Assembly: GCF_024362695.1 (NCBI RefSeq)
Contig: NC_065408.1
Location: 4,464,001-4,528,000, forward strand
DNA length: 64,000 nt
Reading direction: 5' to 3'
DNA from: Pectinophora gossypiella
Taxonomy: Eukaryota; Arthropoda; Insecta; Lepidoptera; Gelechiidae
The position numbers and the translations under genes were made by a program. The notes beneath the pieces are model-generated. The model was given only the letters and a program-made list of their open reading frames with translations. It searched no databases and was not told the DNA's origin. Shown one piece after another: positions 55,001 through 64,000 of this stretch. Numbering within the stretch: position 1 is the first letter of the stretch; each line of letters begins with the position of its first letter.

Positions 55001-55310
55001 AAAAACTTCTAATAATATAACACAATACATACCAACTTTCATACCCTTTTCAGACCCAAGAAACTAAAAAAGAAAAAAGCTTCCAAAGAAGTAAATACAA
55101 AGCTTGTCAAATGCAAACTAAAAGTATAGTAACACAGGGTACAACTCTAGGTCCTCTGTAATTCCTCGCACATGTATGTCACCTCGGCTTTTCAACTATT
55201 CAACAATCGGGGGCAAGTTTCTCTATCAACCGTTCAACCTCCCATTTCTAAATGAAGCAAGTTACATGCGGCCCCATGTACAACGTTCAAAGCTCAACTA
55301 CTATTAGTGT

Positions 55311-56022
55311 AGCCAGATACGAAGTGTCACAAAGCGGGACAGAAGCGTAAACAAAGTGGGACAGGAGTTATTAACACACCACAGTACAGACACATTTACG
55401 CGAGTTTTAGTACTAGAGAGCAATTTTATGAATTCTTAATCTCACGCATAAAAATATGTAACACGAATCGGTAACCCACAAAAAAAAATATTTTCTTATA
55501 TAAAATTGGCGATTCAAATTATAACTATGTTATCAATTGAATAAATATATTTTTGAGTTTAAGTACATTGTGGTGTAAAATAGTGAATACTTAGATAACA
55601 TGTGTTTCAATCAACCTCGTGCGGCCGAGATTTCCAGACACAATAGTTAGATAATGGTGTTTGGATTTTGAAAGGACATTCGATCTTACGACTTTAATAC
55701 TAATAATGTAATCAAAATCTTCAGAAGAGAACTAGAAGCCATTTTAGATACAAAAACGGATGCCTTAGATGTTGTTGATAGTGAAAATCGTCCAACTGGG
55801 CACCCTCAGGCTTGTTTTTTATTTATATTTTGTACCGGATGAGACTCCTGAACGCCTATTTGTCTGTACAAGTAACACGTAAAAAAAGTGAAATCGACTC
55901 GCGCGCTAGATATTACGTTTTGTCAAATCAAAACGGGACATTTAGTATCTCGTGCTGTTTATACGTGACATGAGCCTTAGGACCGGGATGTCCCGCCAAT
56001 CGGGCACCTAGCAACACTAACT
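55311..56022. mobile_element. Possible 0.7-kb DNA transposon remnant
   Basis: TAGTGTAGCC...AGCGGGACA at the left and TGTCCCGCC...GCAACACTA at the right are loosely inverted. TAGTG ends would fit hAT, but the flanking 8 bp do not match. A jockey-like 3' UTR fragment lies inside. Confidence 0.3.
55793..55905 (+). mobile_element. Jockey-like LINE 3' UTR fragment
   Basis: CCAACTGGGCACCCTCAGGC, TTGTACCGGATGAGACTCCT and ACACGTAAAAAAAGTG. Confidence 0.6.
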
Positions 56023-56844
56023 AAGTACAATGCACAAGAGAGATGACATTTTGAGGGCAGTTAATAACGCAGTGGAGTAACTAAAGCAGCAGTTACTAAG
56101 CTATCTGGGCCGCACGGAACTAAGTTTAGTGCCAGTCTAATTTAGTGCTCCAAACTTGATACAACAAGTTATTGTTCCAGCAGTTTCAAGTGATTTTTAG
56201 TTGGATTAGTTTAGTAGGAAGTTTTATGGGGATATTGTGCTATACGATTACTGAAGGCTTCAAGATTGTACGCTGCAAAGAACGAGAAAGGCCTTTATTT
56301 TGGTAAACAAATTTATCGTTTTAAAACGAAACCGTAATAAAATTGTACCTACTTATATACGTACGTTATGATAACGCAAAATTCTCATTTTTTTTTGTCT
56401 TGTCTGTTGTTATATTTCATACAATAATAACGCAATCGATCAGGCATCATGAACTCTAAGTAGGCCAATATACCTCTTAACTTTTCCGATTTACCGAACA
56501 AATGGGGCAAATTTTTAATATCAGCGAATATTTTCGATGGGCACTGACAGGATATCAATGGTGTTCGTCCAAAGTGACAAGGGTCCGTGTCAACATTCTC
56601 TCATTAATGTCCCTAAGGGACATTTGCTATTAAACTTACGTATACTTCAAAAAATTTCCTCGTTTTCCGCAATATTATATGATTGGATTTCAACTCCGCC
56701 CGATGTTCGAGCATTAACGCGTTTGATTTTTATTGAGTGGGTGAGTCAATCTCGATCAAAATACAAGGTTACCTTTTTATCATCTTGATTAATTTGAAGG
56801 ATCAATGTGCTTTTTCTTATTATTTTATCGTGTTCTAAACCATG

Positions 56845-56935
56845 AGCTGAATGAACAACCTCAGCCACGGCAGGATTGTTATTGAGCTGCGAAAGGCCCC
56901 TGACATGGTTCATATAACGTCAATTATTCTTAACA
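56845..56935 (-). mobile_element. SINE-C fragment, diverged
   Basis: GGATTGTTATTGAGCTGCGA and AAGGCCCCTGACATGGTTCA. Confidence 0.55.
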
Positions 56936-57769
56936 ACATTATCCAAGAAATACTTAGATGTAATATATGCACACCGTCTTGTAAGTTAACAGATTAATAA
57001 CACTGTTGAACAAAAATATCTTTTAAATGTATTATCGTACATTTCAAGTGTTTAAAACCTAACTGATACATTACCCTTTTTAATCAGTACAAAATAAATT
57101 AAATTAGTTCCAACACGTTTTGCGGATTCTGAAAGCTAAAGTCAAGTTCAAAGGCAAAACAAAAGATCAATGAACACCAACAGATGTTATTGATAGAACT
57201 TCCCCGGGCTTCTAATAAAAACCGTTAACGGACCGAAGTTTCTTTAATTTATAACTTTCTGGTATGAGAACAGCAACTTTGAGGTCACCTTTAGACATGA
57301 AATTGGTAAGGTTATATACAATTCATCACGCTTCAGAGCAGAGAAGGTCGATTGTTCTTTGGGTAAGGTTACTGTACTATTTATAAATTAGTCTGGCGTA
57401 ATTATCTAATGAGACAATAGAGCCAAAAAATTCGAAAACAAACTTGTAACTTAGTTAATGTAGGTACCTACGTGAGCATTGTTTGATATAAGTCAGCTTT
57501 TTGGTAAGTATATACCGCAAAACAAACAAAAGCTTTTCTAAACTTGACGAAGGTTTAGCTGTATTTGTTCTCTCTAGTAGGCGTCCACAGACAGCCACGC
57601 CAATCCATTAGGGTTGGCGACGAGGTTTAAGCCCTGAGTAAACTGACACTATAATCGCACGATTTCGACGTTCCAGTAAGAATTACTAGCAACACAGTCG
57701 CGTTGGCTCCTCTTAATAGTCACGAGGATAATAAGGGTGTATTTTGCGCATAAAATCAGAAACAATAAT

Positions 57770-57828
57770 TAATTATCTCTAGCTTTATCCATTGTTTTCA
57801 CAAGGGTCCTCTTACTTCATCTGAACAT
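57770..57828 (-). mobile_element. SINE-A 3' fragment, diverged
   Basis: TATCTCTAGCTTTATCCATT and GGTCCTCTTACTTCATCTGA. Confidence 0.45.
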
Positions 57829-58837
57829 AAAATTAAAAACCAAAATTATGATTGCTTTGGTAATATTATTCAGGATCTTTGTCTTATAGATCCTTAAAAT
57901 TATTAGGAGTGATACAAGAAAGACTGTATTTTACTCGTGTATCATTCATTGGTGACTCAAACAATTTACACCCAAATACCTCGCACTTTTAACATTTTGA
58001 AACTCCACTAAGAAATTAAGTATCAGAACCGATTTGAAACTCACATAGTAGTTGAAATGTTCGGCGCTTGTTAGCGAGTTCTACAAAAATTTTGCACGCA
58101 GTGAATACGGGAGAGAGTTCATATCCAGTTTAAGCAGTTAAAAAGTGCTAACTTTTCATTCCGTGTTCCATTGTTCCGTTAAAAGTGGTAATTTCCCCGC
58201 GATTATTTTTAGCTTAAGGGGATCTGTGTGATTGTTATTCCCTTGGACATTTTTTGGCTGCTTTTTATTTTTATCGATGATTTGTTACGTTGTCAAAAAG
58301 CTATAATCGATGGTCATAGGAAATGAAACCATTTAAAGGGTTAGCCTCGCCGGCGGGAAAAGAATTTTCTCTATTCTCGGCGGTTATCGAGTACTATACT
58401 ACGTATTCTAGATATCACGCATAAAATTTGATGCTTACCTGCATATACAGTCAATGCATACGCAAAGTAAGTATCTATATGTTTTAGCGGTCTTGGATTT
58501 GCGAAAGGTATTTTTTTCTTTTAAATTGAAGGTAAGTAAACAACATAATCTCACAAAAATCGTAACATACATGAGTTGTACCTTGTACTAAAAAATATCC
58601 CTACCTTTGTTTTTCCCTAAATCGATTTTAAAGGTGGAACACGTGGAAAGCTGATCTTATGAAATAAATCTCGACACGCCTACTGTATTCATATAACTTG
58701 AGTGACATGGATCTGCTATAATATTCATTCCGTCATAAAACCTTTTTGATTGAAGTTTAAACATTCCTACACGTGTCTGGTCTCTGGTGTCTGATTATTA
58801 TTTTGCAGCAACCTTGACTTATCATCTTCAATAATAA

Positions 58838-58900
58838 TACGCCCTCCGGATGATTGAAGGGAGGCCAGTGACTGGGACGTATAGGGTGTTTATATTTCTT
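58838..58900 (+). mobile_element. SINE-B 3' fragment
   Basis: CGCCCTCCGGATGATTGAAG and GGAGGCCAGTGACTGGGACG. Confidence 0.6.
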
Positions 58901-59204
58901 ATATTTTTTTTTTCATAATATAAATACAACTTAAATTTTATAATAAGTTGTATTTGTGGGAGACACGGCTTCCGTGCCTCACTTAACAGGGTCCACAGAA
59001 TACCAGCGTCGTGGTTTGCGCCGCGGCTTATGCTGAATGAGGCCCTTTTATAAAGGACACCACCACCAATTATTTGTATTACTCGTGTAAGTTGTTTTTA
59101 TTATGTGTTTAGATTGCAAGTTATGTGTTAGGTACTCCGTGTTTTATAATATATTATTATATTTGTTGTTTGTTTTATATTTGTTACTGTGGTGTCCCTT
59201 TATA

Positions 59205-59457
59205 CATACATACATACATACATAAACTCACGCCCGTAATCCCTAATGGAGTGGGCAGAGCCACAAGTAATCAAAGACAACTTGCAGCCACTGTTGATAC
59301 GAAGTCCAAAGATGGATATGATGAACCTTATGGTGATAAGGGATCAGCCTATCGCCCATAACATTAGTCCATCATGTTAGAGGACACAATCCCTCTGTCG
59401 GTTTTTACGACATGCCCGGGAAGAGAAGCAGCTGAACGTGTTCTATGTTTGTGTTTA
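59205..59457 (-). mobile_element. H retroposon with 12-bp TSD
   Basis: TGTCCCTTTATA at 59193-59204 and 59458-59469. The insert runs from a (CATA)n tail to CAGCTGAACGTGTTCTATGT. It is slightly 5'-truncated. Confidence 0.88.
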
Positions 59458-59481
59458 TGTCCCTTTATAATAAACGTTATT

Positions 59482-59505
59482 TCTTTCTTTCTTTCTTCTT
59501 TCTAA
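59482..59505. repeat. (TTTC)n microsatellite
   Basis: About five tandem TTTC units. Confidence 0.8.
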
Positions 59506-59550
59506 TTAAATCTAGAAGTCATTCTATTTTTAAATCATGATCATCTATCT

Positions 59551-59580
59551 CCTTAGCATTATCCTGTTCAACGTCCGGTT
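59551..59580 (-). repeat. SINE-A 3' end scrap
   Basis: TATCTCCTTAGCATTATCCTG. Confidence 0.35.
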
Positions 59581-59777
59581 CCGTTCGTTGTTTATTCGGT
59601 CATTTATTATATTTTCAAATAATTTTTCTAATATTATCCTTACTGATATTACCCGTATTATAATATCGTGGTTAGATCATTGGACTTTGCCTTTGATGTT
59701 ACTATGAGCATTTTTGGAACCACTCACTTAATTTCAACGTTACGCTATGAGGTGTCAACAAACTTTATAACGAAATT

Positions 59778-59937
59778 ACGTATATTATACGTAAATTCAA
59801 GGCCGTAATCCCTAATGAGGTGAACAGAGCCACAAATAAACATAGATAATTTACAGACACTTTGGCACGAAGTCCTACGATGGATATGATGAACCGTATG
59901 ATGGTAGATGATCAGCTTATCTCCCATATAAATATAA
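59778..59937 (-). repeat. H retroposon, diverged 3' half
   Basis: GGCCGTAATCCCTAATGAGG, CACGAAGTCCTACGATGGAT and ATGATGAACCGTATGATGG. Confidence 0.65.
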
Positions 59938-60961
59938 TTTTTCCATGTATTCAGGGTTTCGAACCTCAAAAGGACAAACTGAACCCTTATAGAATCACTT
60001 TATTGTCCGGTTGTCTATCCGTCTGTCTCTCGAAACCCTATTTGTGGGGAAAGCTATGAAGGTGGATAAATCAAGTTGAAATTATTAACATCTATTCTAA
60101 TAAAAAAGTTTTTATTTACACAAACCAGTTATTTTTTTACATTACAAAACAAATCTTACAGCTAAACGATCAATTTTACAAATAATAATAATAAAGGAAA
60201 AATATACAAAATGTATTCAAACAACCCTCCTCTCAGTGACCCATGTATAATACAATACATTTCATTTCATTTTATTTTTCATTTTCATCCATTTTGGAGG
60301 GAAATCAAAACCTATTGGATACTTTTCATGGACCATGAAAGAACATTGGCAATAAAATATTTAAAAAAATGTTAGCGTTTAGAAATGCGACATTTACTAA
60401 TCTTCATGAAATAATTTTGCCCAATTTTTTATTACGATATGATATTATGAAACTTATATTTAATTAGAACCACGATTGATTAAAATATTTTCACTGTATT
60501 TATTCACAAAATGTTTCCTTACATCTTATTTAAGTTACCATTTATAAAAGTAAAACTACTGATTTAAAAAGAAAGACTTTACATAACTAATTTTAGAACA
60601 ATAATATCCTTTTTATTCAGTCACGCGCCAATACCCAAACCACCCCAATATATCTTACGTAAACCTCAAAAGACGCTAGGAATCAACATTTTGATTTAAC
60701 ATGTTAACATTTGACATAGTAATCAAGTGAAATTAACATAACGCATGTATTATTCATGTAAATCAATGTATTTGCAAGGCAGATCCAATAATTTGTTGTT
60801 AACAAATTCAATGTGCTTATACTTATATATATGTATGTATTATGCAGAGGGGTAATGATGCGTCGGTCGGGAATATATTGAGTTAGTATTCGTCATGGTT
60901 GATGGCTTACTAATATTATATCAATACATAGTGGTAGGTAGTGGTTCCATGTACGTTCGGG

Positions 60962-61048
60962 CTATATCGAGAGATTTTCCCTTCGGGTTGGAAGGTCAGA
61001 CAGGCAGTCAATTTCAAGTCAGCAAAAACTGGAGCTGTCAATTTTTTA
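60962..61048 (+). mobile_element. SINE-A fragment
   Basis: CCCTTCGGGTTGGAAGGTCA and GACAGGCAGTC, then a diverged end. Confidence 0.6.
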
Positions 61049-61202
61049 GATTTATTTATTTAACGTATAATACAGGCAATCCGAATTCGACTATGCAATG
61101 CAATTATACATAAATATTATAAACTTACGACTTTAACGACTAAGTCTGTGAATGTCGTTAAAGAATAATATAATAAATCGATATCAGTATGCTTTTTTTT
61201 TA

Positions 61203-61455
61203 TTAAAAAGGGTTTGCTCTTGGCCCCATTCTTCCACGAGGTAAAGAAGGGGTCGACGGTGGAGCGAGCTTACCCAGAAGATGCCTATTCACCCGAGACT
61301 TAAAGGACCCCAGGTTACAAGATGCAGGAAACACCGACGCCGGCAGCCCGCGATGGTGCTCGGATATAGCATTAATAGTCTGTAGTGCACGCCCTACGGG
61401 AGTATGGCTGTCGAGGTTGGTGCGCGCTGTGGGCAACGCAGAAAATCGCAGGGCC
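61203..61455 (-). pseudogene. Non-LTR retrotransposon C-terminus
   Basis: The minus strand, after a stop, reads TAALRFSALPTARTNLDSHT, PVGRALQTINAISEHHRGLP, ASVFPASCNLGSFKSRVNRH and LLGKLAPPSTPSLPRGR. The LP.SVFP..(Y/C)NLG.FK.RVNRHLLGK motif is a common end of insect LINE reverse-transcriptase proteins. The frame is open to the final stop. GC content is above the neighbourhood. The clade is unknown and the 5' part is missing. Confidence 0.6.
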
Positions 61456-61466
61456 GCCGTCTAGTG

Positions 61467-61529
61467 TCTCGGTTAGGTAAGGTCAGGTAAGCGGACCCTA
61501 TGAAGAACGGGATAACGCTAGGGAGATAA
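61467..61529 (+). mobile_element. SINE-A 3' fragment
   Basis: TAAGGTCAGGTAAGCGGACC and ACGGGATAACGCTAGGGAGA. It joins directly to a SINE-B 3' end in the other orientation. Confidence 0.7.
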
Positions 61530-61640
61530 ACAGCCTACATACGTCCCATTGCTGGCCACCGGCCTGCCCCCTATCAACCGGAGAAAGTATGGAGCATACT
61601 TCACCACACTGCTCCAGTGCGTGTTGATGGGTTGGTGGTG
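61530..61640 (-). mobile_element. SINE-B 3' fragment
   Basis: AACAGCCTACATACGTCCCA, CAACCGGAGAAAGTATGGAG and CTTCACCACACTGCTCCAGT. Confidence 0.75.
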
Positions 61641-62089
61641 GTAGTAAGGATAATATGGAATACCTACTTAAATGGAAGTATTCGGGCTATTATTTTCGAG
61701 AATCGAGAAAATTTTGACTGTTTACAATCTGATTCAACCTACCTTAGTAGGTATATATTTTTTATTTATATTCTTGGAATAATATCAAACAAAAAAATAT
61801 CAAATTTTCAGTAAATGGGTACCTATTGAGTAAAATGTAAATAATGAAAGATAATTTAACGTCTTAATGACTAAAGAATTAAAAAAGAAGTAAAATCCTT
61901 TCTTACCTTAAATTTGCACAGTATTGGCAAATATAAAAAATCTTTTAACAAATTCTGGTCCTCAAGAATGCACACAATGAGAGTCAAAATTGCACTTTGC
62001 TGTGTAGTTTCACGGGAATGTGCAATAATACCTACCTTGATATTGTGTCGTCATGGCCTTATTCGGGTTGAACTAGAAAACCCGAAGAA

Positions 62090-62341
62090 CAGCTTTCATG
62101 GTCTACTAGTTAGAGCATTGAGCTCACGATCTTGAGGTTTAGGTTCGATTCCCGATAGAGATATTATAAAAATCACTGAAACTGTCCTTTGTTTGGTAGG
62201 GACGTTGCAGGCTTGAATCACCTGATTGTCCGAAAAAGTGAAATAATACGACCTAGGTAAAAAACACCTACACTAACCCGCAGTGGAGCTGCGTCGTGGA
62301 GTATGCTTCAGTGGGCTGTTTAAATCATGTTATGTTTTATT
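62090..62341 (+). mobile_element. SINE-B, internally deleted
   Basis: Head TTTCATGGTCTACTAGTTAG with B box GGTTCGATTCC. The shared central block is deleted: CCGAAAAAGTGAAATAATAC joins ACCTAGGTAAAAAACACC. Part of the 3' end is missing before GGGCTGTTTAAATCATGTTATG. Confidence 0.8.
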
Positions 62342-62574
62342 CTACACTGGAATCGAATACATACATCATGGAAGTAGTTAAGATATTGAGAATCCTAAAC
62401 AAACATAGAATATTATTGGTTTTTCTGCTATTATGCATGCCCGTAATAGGTATTTGAAGAGTTCCCCCAATTCCTCATGGATCAAATCGTCAAAAAAATG
62501 TAAGACACATTCGGAAGAATATCCTTTCAAATATCTTTTTCCAAATCGATTTATAAATGATGGAATTCTAAGGA

Positions 62575-62680
62575 AAGCTCGGTGAGGTGTAGGTACTTAG
62601 TTCATCTTGCGATTGATGTAAGTACCTCTGACTACTGTTGCGTTATGTCAGCTAATGTTATGTTATGTTCATTCTGAGGT
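62575..62680 (+). repeat. Dispersed repeat G
   Basis: GCTCGGTGAGGTGTAGGTAC and TTCATCTTGCGATTGATGTA, ending in a TTATGTTATGTT tail. Confidence 0.55.
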
Positions 62681-63059
62681 AACAAACATTAAAAACAAAT
62701 AAGCGAATTGAGAACCTTCTCTTTTTGAAATCGGGTTAAAAAGAGATTGGTATTTTTACAATAGGGTAGTGTCCAACTAGTCTATTTTATTCTATTTTCT
62801 TTGTCTGTGGCTGCATCGTTCAGAAACGATGATTCTGCCATTCCAACTAGTCAAATCAGTTAATTTATATTAAACGTCACAACATAAAATTACTGGTTAG
62901 GTACATTTTTAGTATATATGGTTTATATTATATTGAGTATTTATTAATATATGTACGTATAGTATAGAGTATTTATTATATTAACTTTAGTTTTACTTTT
63001 AGGTATTTTTTTTTTATTGCACCATCCCGCATCCAAGTTGTTTGCAAATGTTTGTTTCC

Positions 63060-63190
63060 TTTTGGTGGTTGCCTGGAAGAAATTGCTCTAGAGCAATAAG
63101 GTCGCCCAAATTGTACTGTTTTCATGTGTTATGTCTGATTGTTGAAATTTTAGTTCTGTGCAATAAAGTATATTTGATTTGATTTGAATT
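63060..63190 (+). mobile_element. CR1-like LINE 3' end
   Basis: GGTTGCCTGGAAGAAATTGC, TCTAGAGCAATAAGGTCGCC and GTGCAATAAAGTATATTTGA, then a TTTGATTTGATTTG tail. The hairpin ATTGCTCTAGAGCAAT is at 63082-63097. Confidence 0.7.
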
Positions 63191-63734
63191 TGTATGAAAA
63201 TGCAACATGTGACGTCATAGAAAAACGTGACAAAATGTCGCACTTATTATTTTTCTTTATTAAAAGTCATGAATAAGTTAAATAGAAAAAGTAGGTAAAC
63301 GTTTTTTTGTTACCTTTTCATCAGTCTTTAATAGCTTGTATAATCAGAATTTCATAATTTATCTTTCACCCAAGACTCTATTTTTTTTTCAGAATTTTTC
63401 ATGGGCCGTTACCAGTCTGCCTTTTTGTGCAAATCTTCTCATAATTTAAGTCAAATAAGCAGGTAATAATGTAAGGCGTTTTCGGAATTCCATCGCTTTT
63501 TTCCCAGGAAATAATCAAGTCAAATCAGATTTCGGAACTCGATAAGTTATTCCACCTTTAACCATGAACAACCTGCAACAGATTTTGAAATTCACGAACA
63601 AATTACTAAAAACTTCCTAACTAAGTTTACAATTTAAGCAAAGTTACAAATTGAATCTTTCATTTACGTTTTCCATTCGCGTTGGTTTTTCTTGGTGTTT
63701 ATACAGGTACTGAACAGCCTATGTGAATTAGTTA

Positions 63735-63900
63735 TTAGGGAGCTAGGCTCATAGTCTGGAACTCGGGGTTCAATTCCCAGTAGCGATACTGGCAATTTGA
63801 TCATTGAAGGCTGACTGATCTAATTTTCCAAAGGGTGTTGTGCTTCGAAGGCAAGTCATGCAATAACGTAACTAACAGATCCCGACTACTAAATGCGTAA
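63735..63900 (+). mobile_element. SINE-B/C-related, diverged
   Basis: TAGGCTCATAGTCTGGAACTC, B box GGTTCAATTCC, then GTTGTGCTTCGAAGGCAAGT, a decayed version of the shared central block. Confidence 0.55.
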
Positions 63901-63910
63901 AAAATTGTTA

Positions 63911-64000
63911 CATAACAGCTTCTGTAGTCTAGTAGTTGAGCAATGGGTTCACGATCCGAAGGTCCCGGGTTTGAATCCCAGTGGGGTATCACATAAATCA
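63911..64000 (+). mobile_element. SINE-C head, cut by window end
   Basis: GCTTCTGTAGTCTAGTAGTTG, TTCACGATCCGAAGGTCCC and B box GGTTTGAATCC, then ATCACATAAATCA at the edge. Confidence 0.7.

Overview
The window looks like non-coding DNA (intergenic and/or intronic) from a moth or butterfly (Lepidoptera). The base composition is AT-rich. The sequence is packed with short tRNA-headed SINEs, truncated LINE 3' ends, MITEs and microsatellites of types I recognise from lepidopteran genomes. No complete, convincing protein-coding gene is visible. Nearly all open frames above 60 codons are microsatellite translations, read-throughs of repeats, or chance frames in AT-rich DNA. The species assignment is an inference. 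The repeat structures, inverted repeats and target-site duplications (TSDs) were read directly from the sequence.

Working names are used for repeat families. SINE-A has a Lys-like tRNA head. SINE-B and SINE-C have Asp/Glu-like tRNA heads. SINE-D has a tRNA head plus a 5S-rRNA-like segment. SINE-K ends in a LINE-like tail. H is a retroposon with an (ATGT)n tail. MITE-1 is a TA-flanked element of about 145 bp. G, I, L and N are dispersed repeats of unknown class. LINE remnants belong to a jockey-like family with a poly-A tail, an RTE-like family with a GAT-rich tail, a second RTE-like family sharing its end with SINE-K, and CR1-like families ending in TGATT-type tails.

Layout. 0-4.3 kb: a motif cluster, SINE-A, a 45-nt T tract, a ~255-bp tandem array, a TG microsatellite, an inverted-repeat MITE, and head-to-head LINE remnants. 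4.3-7 kb: mostly unique, with the only promoter-like site in the window (minus strand, about 6.1 kb, Inr plus DPE, followed by a consensus splice donor). 7-15.7 kb: SINEs carrying nested insertions (a 126-bp MITE, a 547-bp hAT-type MITE, a 170-bp solo LTR), a truncated jockey-like LINE and a CR1-like LINE pseudogene. 16-24.6 kb: dense SINEs, a jockey-like insertion with TSD, a long-TIR MITE and a LINE C-terminus. 25-30 kb: mostly unique, then a 1.27-kb fold-back element. 30-38 kb: MITEs, a CA microsatellite, a repeat mosaic, an RTE-like insertion and SINE-A inserted in repeat L. 38-50.7 kb: SINEs, CR1 tails, MITE-1 nested in SINE-A, SINE-D, an inverted pair of H elements, and a jockey-like LINE inserted in SINE-K. 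50.7-59 kb: mostly unique AT-rich DNA. 59-64 kb: H elements, a LINE C-terminus and SINE remnants, the last running off the window edge.

Stretches over 300 bases where I see nothing I can support: 975-1320, 4263-5100, 5150-5960, 6120-7025, 11010-12690, 13730-14590, 15700-16190, 18590-19170, 19225-19710, 24610-25435, 25565-27075, 29255-30115, 30310-31230, 31625-32415, 32560-33040, 38045-38425, 38465-38880, 38980-39400, 39880-40840, 41205-42260, 45375-46105, 47305-47725, 50665-51365, 51440-51930, 52035-55310, 56025-56840, 56940-57765, 57830-58835, 59940-60960, 61645-62085, 62685-63055. These hold AT-rich DNA with short simple repeats only.

The elements interact mainly as a layered record of transposition. 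SINEs are repeatedly the older hosts, and DNA transposons, an LTR element and LINEs are inserted in them with readable TSDs. Several SINE families also share a central block and have 3' tails matching LINE 3' ends present in the same window.
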